A stretch of DNA of 10,270 nucleotides from the NCBI GenBank assembly GCA_001805375.1, contig MHFY01000118.1, positions 1 to 10,270 of the forward strand, written 5' to 3'. Source of the stretch: Omnitrophica WOR_2 bacterium GWA2_47_8. GTDB lineage: Bacteria > Omnitrophota > Gorgyraeia > Zapsychrales > GWA2-47-8. Under the pieces are notes generated by a model, which was not told the origin of the DNA, searched no databases, and saw only the letters and a list, made by a program, of their open reading frames with translations. This document shows positions 1 to 6,840 of this stretch, piece by piece (positions within the stretch are counted from its first letter, which is position 1; each line of letters starts with the position of its first letter). The translations under genes and the position numbers were made by a program.

Positions 1-405
1 GGTGGTGCTGGTGGGGCGGGCGGTGCCGGAAAGTCAGGAGCAGCTGCTACAAATACTTCCGGTAAAAGTGAGAAAGGCAGCGGCGATCAAACTGGAGGCG
101 GTCCGCAAGGTGAAGGAGAGCCCGATGACAGCCCAGATGATGAAGATCAAAAAGGCCCTGCGAAGAATAAAAAGGAATCAAAATATAAATTAAAACCAAC
201 AGGGGAAAGGGTCTCCATGGGGAAAAAAAGTTTGGCAGATCTGTGGTCACAGTTTTTCGGAGGCAAACCTGCTGAGCCCAAGGAAGAGGAGCCGCCAAAA
301 GAATTAACCGAACAAGAGAAAAAAGAAATGGAAGAACAGGCCAATAAAAAGAACCTTTGGGAGCGATTGCTGGTTACTCCGGGCAGTAAGCCGCCGGAAG
401 AATAA
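1..405 (+). CDS. C-terminal part of a glycine-rich, charged protein of unknown function (5' end outside window)
   Basis: Frame 1 is open from the first base to a TAA at 403-405, so about 134 codons are visible and the start lies outside the window. The visible protein begins with a Gly/Ala run, followed by a hydrophilic Ser/Gly/Asp/Glu stretch and a Lys/Glu-rich tail with likely helix (SLADLWSQFFGG, ELTEQEKKEMEEQ, NLWERLLVTPG). No enzymatic motif is visible; the composition suggests a disordered tail of a larger protein. An internal ATG at 217 has a purine-rich stretch (AGGGGAAAGG, 201-210) upstream and could start a separate 62-residue protein. I prefer read-through because the frame stays open with consistent composition. 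The stop overlaps the start of the TPR gene, so the two are probably co-transcribed and translationally coupled. Function unknown. Confidence 0.6.
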   Translation, partial: GGAGGAGGAGKSGAAATNTSGKSEKGSGDQTGGGPQGEGEPDDSPDDEDQKGPAKNKKESKYKLKPTGERVSMGKKSLADLWSQFFGGKPAEPKEEEPPKELTEQEKKEMEEQANKKNLWERLLVTPGSKPPEE

Positions 406-1283
406 TGATGAACTTTTCTAATATAAAGAATCTGGTATCCTGGGGATTATTTTTGTTCGGGTTCTCCATTTCAAATGTCTGCGCGCAAACCTTCGAAGAA
501 TATTTTAATAAAGGCATGGAAGCTTATAATCAAGGTCAGTATGAATCCGCCAGCAAGTTTTTGAACCAGGCGTTGGATTTGGATGAGAATTCAGCAAAGA
601 TCTATAACGCCTTAGGCTTGGTATACCGCAATCAGAATGCGCCCTTGGACGATGTGGTTTGGTATTTTAAAGTCGCCATCGATATCGATCCCGATTATTT
701 TGAGGCGTATCAAAATCTTGGCGAATTATATTTTCGTACCAATAATTTTAAAGAAGCCGAGGAGTATTTACTTCAGGCGTTGCGGATCAACCCTGAAGCC
801 CCGAGTGTCCAGTACACGCTCGCCTGGGTTTATTTAAATGGTCTTTCTAGGCCGGATGAGGCTATTTATTATTTTCAGAAAATATTGGATAAAGGGGATA
901 TCCCGCAAGCGCAATATGGAATAGGATTGGCCTATGTGATGAAAAATGAACCTGCGTTTGTATTAGAGCGAATTACGGCTTTGCGTGATAAGGGGCATAA
1001 TGATTTTGCCAGCCAGTTGGAAGCGGCCATCCGGAAAGATTATACGGCAAAACCGGCAGAATTGCCCGGTATCCCTCCGCCGCCTGCTCAATTGCCGCCG
1101 CAACAACCTGTGGCTGCCGCGCCTGTTGAGATCCAAGGCCCCAGCGGATCCATGCGCGTTCGTTTAAAAGGGAAGATGTACAGTCCCGGAATTGGTAATC
1201 AGCCTTCGCAGCAGCCTCCGGCGAAGGTCGAATACAAAGCCCCACCTGTCCCGCCAGCCGCAGTGTTAAAATCAGGTTATTGA
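405..1283 (+). CDS. Secreted tetratricopeptide-repeat (TPR) protein with proline-rich tail
   Basis: This 292-residue protein starts with a Sec signal peptide: a hydrophobic core at about residues 11-25 and a likely signal peptidase I site after VCA (27). Four to five consecutive TPR units follow at about 29-199. They are recognisable from the A-x-x-x-x-G/N-x-x-x-x-A pattern and the Asp/Asn-Pro turns (DIDPDYFEAYQNLGELYF, RINPEAPSVQYTLAWVY). Residues about 212-292 form a low-complexity Pro/Ala/Gln tail. TPR arrays bind protein partners, and the signal peptide places this one in the periplasm or envelope. The partner cannot be deduced. Two ATG codons are adjacent (405 and 408); GGAAG at 396-400 is better spaced for 408. 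The start overlaps the upstream stop by 1 bp, indicating an operon. The 3' end lies only 9 bp from the end of the convergent STT3-like gene. Confidence 0.85.
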   Translation: MMNFSNIKNLVSWGLFLFGFSISNVCAQTFEEYFNKGMEAYNQGQYESASKFLNQALDLDENSAKIYNALGLVYRNQNAPLDDVVWYFKVAIDIDPDYFEAYQNLGELYFRTNNFKEAEEYLLQALRINPEAPSVQYTLAWVYLNGLSRPDEAIYYFQKILDKGDIPQAQYGIGLAYVMKNEPAFVLERITALRDKGHNDFASQLEAAIRKDYTAKPAELPGIPPPPAQLPPQQPVAAAPVEIQGPSGSMRVRLKGKMYSPGIGNQPSQQPPAKVEYKAPPVPPAAVLKSGY

Positions 1284-1292
1284 ACCGCCTCG

Positions 1293-3821
1293 CTATTCTA
1301 GATCCGCGAAAAACTTATCCCAATCGAGTTGATAGACAAAGATCTTTGTCCGGTGGGTCAGGTCGCTTTCTTCCGTGAAGAGTTTAAAATATTTAAGGCC
1401 GGCCTCAGGGAAGAAATACATTCTCATGAGCAACGATTGTGCCAAGACGCGGTCTAAGAGAACAGTTTTGTAGTCATTCTCTTCTTTAAAAAGGATCACG
1501 GAATAGGGAAGATTCGAGTTGGAGAGTTTTCTTTCCACGATCTGGTTATTCTCTAAATAAAAAATACTAAGTGGGATCCCCTTGCCGAATTGCTGCGAGG
1601 CAATGACGGTGTCCTTTGTGAGCAGGTTAATTTGAACATTTTGCTCAAAGATGATCGTCGGTTCCTTTTGCCCGATAGGGCACAATATCCTGCTGAAGCG
1701 GTAAGGGCCGCCGGAGATCTTCCATAAAAAGTCCGTGTATTCGGGGGATTTACGTGCCGGGACTGCCTTTAAGGCCTCGGGGTCCTGATTCAACTCTTCG
1801 ATCTTTTTGAAATCCCAGCCGCCGATAAATTTTAGTTCAATATTCTTTTCCACGGTTTCATTGAAGACCAGTAAATAGCTGGGTGCCGGTTTGGGATGGG
1901 TATAATTTAAAAGCTGCTGAATTTGAGGATCGCTTAAATCCAATTTAGTTTTTAGATAACGTTCGGCACTTTCTTTGTTCAGGGACGTGATGCTTTTAAG
2001 TGTTTCGACGCTTTTCGATAAAGGGACCGGCAGGCTTTCCAGATATTCGGTGGCTTCATTGGCGCTATTGTTAAGCATGCGCAGAAGCCCCATGGCCTCT
2101 TTTTCATCACGGCTTAACAGGATATTGGCCATCCAATAACCCTGCGGTTTATTGATGGTGGCCCCGTCAAAGGTGACGCTCCGGCGGGCGATGGCCTTGA
2201 TAAAATGCCCCGGCGGCCACCAGGTATTGATGATACTGTTTTGAGGCGTTTCCTTTTGGATCTTAACCAGGGCCTTTTCCCAGGTGGAATTGAAGATCTT
2301 ATTTAAAAGTTCCGGAACATTCTGATAGGCAAAACGAACATAGGGTGTCAGCATTAAAAGTGTAATGATCCAGGCCCCGACGGCTAAGAATTTCTTTTTG
2401 GAGTTGAGGCCGGGAGCCTTTTCATGGATCAAAAAAGAAATACGGTCAAATAAGAATTGCAGGCCGATGGGAAAAAGGATGGCGATCGGAATGACGCTTA
2501 AAAGGGTAAACCGCAAGGCCTTGACCGCCAAGATCACCGAAGCTATGAAAAAAATAAAAAGGAACAGAAAGCGATAGAGCTTTTCTTTATCTCTATCATA
2601 AAACGTGTAGAGCCCGGTTGTGATAAGCCCCAGAAGGGCGATGAGAAAATAATAGATCCCCCCGGTCAGATCGATAACGACCCGCAGAGGTGTTTTTTTA
2701 AGTTCCCCCACCCCCAGGTAGAGGTCCGGCCAAGAGGAGATCCGTTTGTTGATAAAATCGTTGAGGGCGACCGCGCCTTCCTTAAAGAGGACAAAAAATT
2801 CACCAAATCCAAAGAGAACCCCGATCCCTACGAAGACCGTGCCCAGCAGGATAACGGCATTCCGGCCGAAGTCTCTTGTATCAGCGGTATTTTTTAAAAA
2901 GACATGATTTAGGATGATAAACAAAACATAAACAAAGACCGTCACGCTTAATAAGAACATCCATCCATGCCAGAACAGAGTGAACAATGTGAAGGCGAAC
3001 CCGGTAACAGCGATCCGGATGAGTCTTTTTTGTGATGTCAATTGCGGGTCCATGGCCTTAAACAAAAGCAGGACGATCAAAAGCGTAAAGAAGATCATCG
3101 GAGGGTCGTCGTCATACCAGGCAAACATGCTGCGCTTTAACACAATAGGTGTTAAAAGAAATAAAACACAGCTGATAAAGCTGACCAGCGAAGAGCATCG
3201 TAACCCCCGGCAAATGAGAAGGAACACCAGGGTAATAAAGAAGGTCATCACAATAGGCGTGAAGCTGACCGCATACATCAAAGGAACATGAGGATCAAAA
3301 ATCTGTATAGAACGATACACACAATAGCCGATATAAGGGTAGAGATTGATCGGTTCCCAAAACCCTAACGGGGCGAGCATCAGGGGATTGAAATATTTGC
3401 TTCCCTTGATATGTTCGCTTAAACGCCCGGTCTCGGCGATCGTTTGGGTCAAGGCAAGGTAATAATAGGAGTCGGACGCCAAAAGGTAGGGAAAATTCAG
3501 TGTCCGCTGAAGTTTGAGGTCCAAGGTTTTAGCGACCTGCTGGATCGTGTCTAAGACGCGCCGATGTTCATGTTTAATAATGTGATCAAAATTTTTCTTT
3601 ATAAGCCGGTTCTTTTCCGCGGGAGAGATGTTGGGAGCGTTTCTGTCGATATCATTAATGACGCGGTTCCTGACCTGGTCTATGACATAGAGGGCCGCTT
3701 TTTCCGAAGATTCAAAAGAGGTGTAATTGATCAAAGTATAAAGGCGGACATAACTTCCGATGGCGAAAGAGAATACTAGGATAAGAAGGAAACTAAGGGC
3801 GGATTTGCGGTCCCAAGGCAT
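1293..3821 (-). CDS. STT3-family oligosaccharyltransferase homologue with altered WWDYG motif
   Basis: This 842-residue polytopic membrane protein resembles STT3/AglB/PglB, which move a lipid-linked glycan onto Asn in N-x-S/T sequons outside the membrane. An N-terminal membrane segment lies at about 9-29, and further hydrophobic segments lie between about 180 and 495. A soluble C-terminal domain follows. Family motifs visible in order: acidic D117 in SDSYYY (first extracellular loop); the acidic DDD at 237-239 after SMFAWY (second DxD motif); E373 in VGELKK (the TIxE/SVSE position); R437 in ALRFTL; and the C-terminal signature at 534-538, which reads WWPPG rather than WWDYG. The missing Asp normally helps bind the +2 Ser/Thr of the sequon. 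The coding start follows the protease stop by 4 bp without a clear Shine-Dalgarno, so translational coupling is likely. No glycan-assembly genes are nearby. Activity and sequon specificity are uncertain. Confidence 0.82.
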   Translation of the reverse strand: MPWDRKSALSFLLILVFSFAIGSYVRLYTLINYTSFESSEKAALYVIDQVRNRVINDIDRNAPNISPAEKNRLIKKNFDHIIKHEHRRVLDTIQQVAKTLDLKLQRTLNFPYLLASDSYYYLALTQTIAETGRLSEHIKGSKYFNPLMLAPLGFWEPINLYPYIGYCVYRSIQIFDPHVPLMYAVSFTPIVMTFFITLVFLLICRGLRCSSLVSFISCVLFLLTPIVLKRSMFAWYDDDPPMIFFTLLIVLLLFKAMDPQLTSQKRLIRIAVTGFAFTLFTLFWHGWMFLLSVTVFVYVLFIILNHVFLKNTADTRDFGRNAVILLGTVFVGIGVLFGFGEFFVLFKEGAVALNDFINKRISSWPDLYLGVGELKKTPLRVVIDLTGGIYYFLIALLGLITTGLYTFYDRDKEKLYRFLFLFIFFIASVILAVKALRFTLLSVIPIAILFPIGLQFLFDRISFLIHEKAPGLNSKKKFLAVGAWIITLLMLTPYVRFAYQNVPELLNKIFNSTWEKALVKIQKETPQNSIINTWWPPGHFIKAIARRSVTFDGATINKPQGYWMANILLSRDEKEAMGLLRMLNNSANEATEYLESLPVPLSKSVETLKSITSLNKESAERYLKTKLDLSDPQIQQLLNYTHPKPAPSYLLVFNETVEKNIELKFIGGWDFKKIEELNQDPEALKAVPARKSPEYTDFLWKISGGPYRFSRILCPIGQKEPTIIFEQNVQINLLTKDTVIASQQFGKGIPLSIFYLENNQIVERKLSNSNLPYSVILFKEENDYKTVLLDRVLAQSLLMRMYFFPEAGLKYFKLFTEESDLTHRTKIFVYQLDWDKFFADLE

Positions 3822-3825
3822 GCTG

Positions 3826-4611
3826 CTATTGTAGGTTTTTTAAGGCTTCCATCAAGTATTTTTTGATCATGTTGGAGGGGATCGCAAAGCTGGAATGGTC
3901 GGCCGCTGATTCCGCCGCTGTCATAAGCCCGATCAGCCGGCCGTGGTAATCGAATAACGGGCCGCCGCTGTCGCCGCCGTAGACATTGACCGTTGTTTGA
4001 AGAAGGTCGTTCCGGGTTTGTCCCTGGTCCCTTAATTTGCTGCTTAAGCCGAGGCCGATGATCTTTCCGCCGCTGATGGTTTGTTTCAAGGCAGGAGAAT
4101 TGCCGACCGTAATGATCTCATCCCCTAAATTAACCTGGTCGGAATCCGCGAGGTTCACCGGTTTTGTAGACTGAGGCAGGGGAACCTGGATGAGGGCTAG
4201 ATCAATATTCTCAATAAGCAGCAAAAGCCTGGCCCGGACTTGTGTATCATTGGAAAAGGTAACACCGATCTTGTCGGCACGTTTGACGATGTGGGCGTTG
4301 GTTGCGATGATCCCCAATTCATGGATGATCACACCGGCCCCTTGGCGGTTATAGCTTGCGGCGGGGTAAGCTCTTTGAACATAAACTTTACCGGTTTTAG
4401 GGTCCTTGAAGGTCCGCTGAGCGGGTTTAAAAATATCGGTATTTTCAGCTGAGACACTGACGATGGACGGCTCTAAACTGAGGATTTCGACCAAAATATT
4501 CTGTTGGCCGAAAGCCGAAGAGGCCCAAAAGGATAAAGCGAAAAAGGTAATGACCCGGCACAGGTTTTTTTTTCGTGTCATAAAGAATTCATGATGTTGT
4601 ATAGACAACAC
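3826..4611 (-). CDS. Secreted trypsin-like serine protease (HtrA-type catalytic domain without PDZ)
   Basis: This is a periplasmic or secreted chymotrypsin-fold protease of 261 residues, counted from a GTG at 4611. The catalytic triad is complete: H107 in TNAHIV, D137 in NIDLALIQV and S215 in GGDSGGPLF. The order and spacing match HtrA/DegP catalytic domains, but the protein ends right after the domain with no PDZ module, and the serine motif is GDSGGP rather than the GNSGGP common in HtrA. The signal peptide is best seen from M11 (ATG at 4581): RKK, a hydrophobic core, and cleavage near AFG/QQ (35/36). The GTG start has GAGG at 4619-4622, 7 nt upstream. The ATG start lacks a good Shine-Dalgarno but fits a 35-nt leader from the possible minus-strand promoter. 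The start is therefore unresolved. It is the first gene of a two-gene unit with the STT3 homologue. Substrate unknown. Confidence 0.87.
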   Translation of the reverse strand: MLSIQHHEFFMTRKKNLCRVITFFALSFWASSAFGQQNILVEILSLEPSIVSVSAENTDIFKPAQRTFKDPKTGKVYVQRAYPAASYNRQGAGVIIHELGIIATNAHIVKRADKIGVTFSNDTQVRARLLLLIENIDLALIQVPLPQSTKPVNLADSDQVNLGDEIITVGNSPALKQTISGGKIIGLGLSSKLRDQGQTRNDLLQTTVNVYGGDSGGPLFDYHGRLIGLMTAAESAADHSSFAIPSNMIKKYLMEALKNLQ

Positions 4612-4630
4612 ACCGTTGCCTCATTATAAT
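4602..4630 (+). promoter_or_regulatory. Sigma-70-type promoter of the receiver-receiver-pirin operon
   Basis: TAGACA (4602-4607, 5 of 6 to the -35 consensus) is followed after exactly 17 nt by a perfect TATAAT (4625-4630). The expected start point is near 4637, giving a leader of about 29 nt before the ATG at 4666. The leader is AT-rich and has no evident Shine-Dalgarno. The -35 lies inside the protease coding region if that gene begins at its GTG. Confidence 0.65.
4623..4628 (-). promoter_or_regulatory. Possible -10 box for the protease-STT3 unit
   Basis: TATAAT reads on the minus strand at 4628-4623, and a poor -35 (TTAAAA, 4651-4646) lies 17 nt upstream. Transcription would start near 4616, leaving only about 5 nt before the GTG at 4611 and about 35 nt before the ATG at 4581. 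The same palindrome (ATTATAAT, 4623-4630) supplies the -10 of the opposite promoter, so this could be an incidental mirror image. Confidence 0.35.
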
Positions 4631-4665
4631 ACTAAAAATTAACATTTTTAAATAAGTTTTTAGAT

Positions 4666-5094
4666 ATGACGGCCAGAAAACATCCAATAATCTTAGTTAT
4701 CGATGACCATCCGATCATGCATCGGGTCCTGGAAAAGAGGTTGAAATCTCAGGGATATGAATATCGGGGCGCCCAGGATGCCTTTACCGGTTTACGGATG
4801 GTAAAGGAAGAACATCCGGACCTGATCTTAATGGATATCCTTCTTCCGGAGATCAACGGCCGTGAATTGACCAAACGCCTCAAGGCCGACCCGCAGACCA
4901 AGGATATCCCGGTTGTCTTTATTTCAGTCACGCTCAGTAAAAAGAACGATAAGGAAGAAAAAGAGATCGTCATTGACGGTGTGACCTATCCCGCCTTTGC
5001 CAAACCGCTGTATACGCCTAAATTGCAGAGCGTTATCCGGAAGATCCTAAAACAAAAATTTCAAGACCTGCCTGATGACCCAAAAAATCCGTAA
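4666..5094 (+). CDS. Stand-alone receiver-domain response regulator (first of a tandem pair)
   Basis: This CheY-like single-domain protein of 142 residues accepts a phosphoryl group from an unidentified histidine kinase and has no output domain. Receiver residues are in place: acidic pair D13-D14 (VIDDHP), phospho-acceptor D57 (LILMDILLPE), hydroxyl S87 (VFISVTLS) and K113 (FAKPL). The segment between S87 and K113 is longer than in CheY and unusually polar (SKKNDKEEKE), ending in DGVTYPAFAKP. Residues after about 130 are a short hydrophilic tail. The protein is 72 of 130 aligned positions (about 55%) identical, without gaps, to the next gene product, which indicates tandem duplication. The 3' end overlaps the next start by 20 nt. 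It is the first gene behind a good promoter. It probably signals through protein-protein contact; the target is unknown. Confidence 0.9.
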   Translation: MTARKHPIILVIDDHPIMHRVLEKRLKSQGYEYRGAQDAFTGLRMVKEEHPDLILMDILLPEINGRELTKRLKADPQTKDIPVVFISVTLSKKNDKEEKEIVIDGVTYPAFAKPLYTPKLQSVIRKILKQKFQDLPDDPKNP

Positions 5095-5494
5095 AAAGAT
5101 CTTAGTCATTGATGATCACCCCATGATGCACCGCGAATTGGAGAAGATCCTCAGCGCCCAGGGCTTTGAGTTCTTGGGGTGTTTTGACGCGATCTCCGGC
5201 ATCCGGAAAGTGAAGGAATCCCTGCCCGACCTTGTTCTGCTGGATATGATGCTGCCGGAACTGGACGGCAAGCAGGTGGTGCGCAGCATCAAGACCGATG
5301 AAGAAACCAAACATATCCCGGTCATTTTTATAACCGCCACGTTAAGCAAACGGGACGATAAAAAAGAAAAGACCATCGATGTGGATGGCGTCACTTATCC
5401 GGCGTTTGCCAAACCGCTTTTTTATTTAAAGCTTATCAGTACCATCCGGCATTTGATCGATGAGAATGAAAAATCAAAGGGAATTTCGGCATGA
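5075..5494 (+). CDS. Stand-alone receiver-domain response regulator (second of a tandem pair)
   Basis: This 139-residue receiver-only protein is the paralogue of the preceding gene product. D13-D14, phospho-acceptor D57 (LVLLDMMLPE), T87 (VIFITATLS) and K113 (FAKPLF) occupy the same residue numbers as in the first copy. The charged insert (SKRDDKKEKT) and the block DGVTYPAFAKPL are also shared. Position 87 is Thr here and Ser in the first copy, and the alpha1 and alpha4-alpha5 surfaces have diverged, so the two may meet different partners. The start ATG lies inside the end of the first gene (20-nt overlap), and the stop overlaps the pirin start as ATGA, so the three genes are most likely one translationally coupled operon. 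No DNA-binding or enzymatic domain is present. Confidence 0.9.
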   Translation: MTQKIRKKILVIDDHPMMHRELEKILSAQGFEFLGCFDAISGIRKVKESLPDLVLLDMMLPELDGKQVVRSIKTDEETKHIPVIFITATLSKRDDKKEKTIDVDGVTYPAFAKPLFYLKLISTIRHLIDENEKSKGISA

Positions 5495-6192
5495 TCAAGA
5501 TCCGTCCGGCTGAAAAAAGAGGGTTAACGAACATCGGATGGCTGAAAAGCTATCATACTTTTTCCTTCGGCGATTATTATGATCCGGACAATATGGGTTT
5601 TAGAAGTTTGCGGGTCATCAATGAAGACCGTGTCAAAGGGGGAGAAGGCTTCGACGCTCACCCGCATAATAACATGGAGATCATCAGTATCGTTTTGGCA
5701 GGGGCCCTGCAGCACAAAGACAGTATGGGCAACGGTTCGGTTATCAAAAGGGGCGATGTCCAGCTGATGAGCGCGGGGACAGGGGTGACGCATAGTGAAT
5801 ATAACGCGTCGAAAACAGAAGAGTCCCATTTTTTGCAGATCTGGATCATCCCTGCTCAAAAAGGTCTAAAGCCCGGATATCAGCAGAAATATTTTTCTGA
5901 AGAACAAAAGGCCAATAAACTGTGTTTGTTTGTTTCATCGGAAGGTGAAGCAGGCTCGCTTTTAATTCATCAGGATATGAAGTTATTCGGTGTGCACTTA
6001 ACCGCCCCAAATAATATCCAGTATCCGCTGGCAGTCAACCGTCATGTTTGGCTTCAGATGATAAAAGGAAATCTTCTGTGTAATAAACAAGTCTTAAAAC
6101 AAGGCGACGGCGCGTCTGTCAGTGAGGAAAAGGCCCTTAATTTTACAACGCCCACGTCAGCGGAATTCCTTTTATTTGACCTCAATTATTGA
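5491..6192 (+). CDS. Pirin family bicupin protein
   Basis: This 233-residue protein has the length of bacterial pirins such as YhhW, and its N-terminal cupin carries the family signature: GWLKSYHTFSFGDYYDP near residues 16-32, then DAHPHNNMEII and MSAGTGVTHSEYN. The four metal ligands are visible as H57, H59, H101 and E103. Family members bind Fe or another divalent metal; some show quercetin 2,3-dioxygenase activity, and others act in redox sensing or protein interaction. The cellular role here is not determinable. The protein has no signal peptide, so it is cytoplasmic. The start codon overlaps the stop of the second receiver gene (ATGA). Coupling a pirin to two receiver proteins is unusual and may mean that it is an output partner, but this is only inference from position. 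Confidence 0.92.
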   Translation: MIKIRPAEKRGLTNIGWLKSYHTFSFGDYYDPDNMGFRSLRVINEDRVKGGEGFDAHPHNNMEIISIVLAGALQHKDSMGNGSVIKRGDVQLMSAGTGVTHSEYNASKTEESHFLQIWIIPAQKGLKPGYQQKYFSEEQKANKLCLFVSSEGEAGSLLIHQDMKLFGVHLTAPNNIQYPLAVNRHVWLQMIKGNLLCNKQVLKQGDGASVSEEKALNFTTPTSAEFLLFDLNY

Positions 6193-6303
6193 CCTTTGTA
6201 CAATCAGAAGAAATAAGGTAGTCAATATTAGGTCTTTTCTCTGGAGAACAAAGGTCTTAATATTGGGCTCCCACAATTCGATTAGTTAAGGAAAAGACCA
6301 ATA
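6191..6303. repeat. Interleaved inverted repeats in the ridA leader
   Basis: Three inverted repeats cross each other between pirin and ridA. Arm A is GACCTTTGT (6191-6199) with ACAAAGGTC (6248-6256). Arm B is GGTCTTTTC (6231-6239) with GAAAAGACC (6291-6299), extended by TATT/AATA across a one-base bulge. Arm C is CAATATTA (6223-6230) with TAATATTG (6258-6265), extendable by GG/CT-type pairs. A and B are interleaved as in a pseudoknot, and C overlaps parts of both, so alternative folds are possible. There is no run of T after any arm, so it does not look like a terminator. It may be a regulatory leader or the remnant of a small repeat element. Confidence 0.55.
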
Positions 6304-6334
6304 GTATCCTAAATAACAGAAGAAAGGCCCTTCC

Positions 6335-6718
6335 ATGAAAAAACAGATCATCAAAACAGATAAAGCACCGCTTCCTATCGGACCGTATAACCAGGCGGTT
6401 AAGGTCAATGACCTTGTTTTTTGTTCCGGTCAGATCGCCATTGACCCTAAGACCAACGAGGTCTCCAAAGGGGATGTGCAGGTGCAGGCCCGGCTGGTGC
6501 TGCAGAATTTAAAGACCGTGTTGGAAGCCGCGGGAAGCTCCATTGAAAAGGTGGTGAAGGCCACGATCTTTTTAAAGGACATGAATGATTTTCCCAAGGT
6601 CAATGTGGTTTACGGGGAATTTTTTAAGGCCGATACCGCGCCGGCCCGCTCCACCATCGAAGTCGCCCGCCTGCCGAAGGATTGTTTAGTTGAGGTGGAA
6701 GCGATAGCGACAGTTTAA
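6335..6718 (+). CDS. ridA: RidA family reactive imine/enamine deaminase
   Basis: RidA (YjgF/YER057c/UK114 family) hydrolyses reactive 2-aminoacrylate and related enamine/imine intermediates released by PLP enzymes such as threonine dehydratase, protecting metabolism in the cytoplasm. The 127-residue length is typical. Visible signatures are LPIGPYNQAV near residues 13-22, CSGQIAIDP at 30-38, and the C-terminal block PARSTIEVARLPKDCLVEVEA with the catalytic Arg at R105 and a conserved Glu near E122. AAAGG at 6323-6327 provides a Shine-Dalgarno 7-8 nt before the ATG. The gene stands 142 bp after pirin with a structured leader between, so it may be transcribed separately. It is followed by a long imperfect hairpin. 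Confidence 0.95.
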   Translation: MKKQIIKTDKAPLPIGPYNQAVKVNDLVFCSGQIAIDPKTNEVSKGDVQVQARLVLQNLKTVLEAAGSSIEKVVKATIFLKDMNDFPKVNVVYGEFFKADTAPARSTIEVARLPKDCLVEVEAIATV

Positions 6719-6722
6719 AAAA

Positions 6723-6816
6723 GAGGTAAGTGGTAAGGGATAAGGGGTAAGCAACACAGGCAAAACTTCTTTTCTTGCTTTTTCTTGCTCCTTACCGCTT
6801 AGCCCTTATCTCTTGC
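6723..6816. repeat. Long imperfect hairpin built from RTAAGNN heptamers
   Basis: The left arm (about 6726-6752) is four consecutive heptamers: GTAAGTG, GTAAGGG, ATAAGGG, GTAAGCA. The reverse complement of the right arm (about 6785-6816) reads GCAAGAG, ATAAGGG, CTAAGCG, GTAAGGA, GCAAGAA. The best register pairs 6739-6752 with 6797-6810 (13 of 14 positions) around a 44-nt loop, and other registers shifted by 7 are possible. It sits 4 bp after the ridA stop. No T-run follows the right arm, so a classical terminator is unlikely, although the RNA would fold strongly. Confidence 0.7.
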
Positions 6817-6828
6817 TTCCCCGACGAT

Positions 6829-6840
6829 GAAAACGTTTTC
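6829..6840. promoter_or_regulatory. Palindromic operator-like site, LacI-family type
   Basis: GAAAACGTTTTC is a perfect 12-bp palindrome with a central CG, directly adjacent to the -35 box at 6841. With its flanks it reads TGAAAACGTTTTCT, close to the pattern of LacI/GalR-family operators, including CcpA-type sites. A protein bound here would contact or block RNA polymerase. The regulator is not encoded in the window. Confidence 0.45.

Noticed and set aside
2..193. ATG-initiated frame of 63 codons at the left edge (+)
   Set aside because: It overlaps the frame-1 reading that stays open from base 1 and continues into the charged tail ending at 405. Its Lys/Arg-rich sequence looks like an out-of-frame shadow.
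973..1245. 90-codon minus-strand frame inside the TPR gene
   Set aside because: It lies antisense to the proline-rich tail of a well-supported gene. Long antisense frames are expected in such GC-biased sequence, and no domain is visible.
2980..3291. 103-codon plus-strand frame inside the STT3 homologue
   Set aside because: It is antisense to a membrane-protein region with clear family motifs, and its translation is basic low-information sequence.
5524..5859. 111-codon minus-strand frame inside pirin
   Set aside because: It mirrors the pirin coding sequence, including its metal-binding motifs. No start signal or recognisable domain.
6739..6810. Heptamer hairpin as a CRISPR array or classical terminator
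   Set aside because: The 7-nt units have no spacers, so it is not CRISPR. No T-run follows the right arm, so it is not a standard intrinsic terminator.
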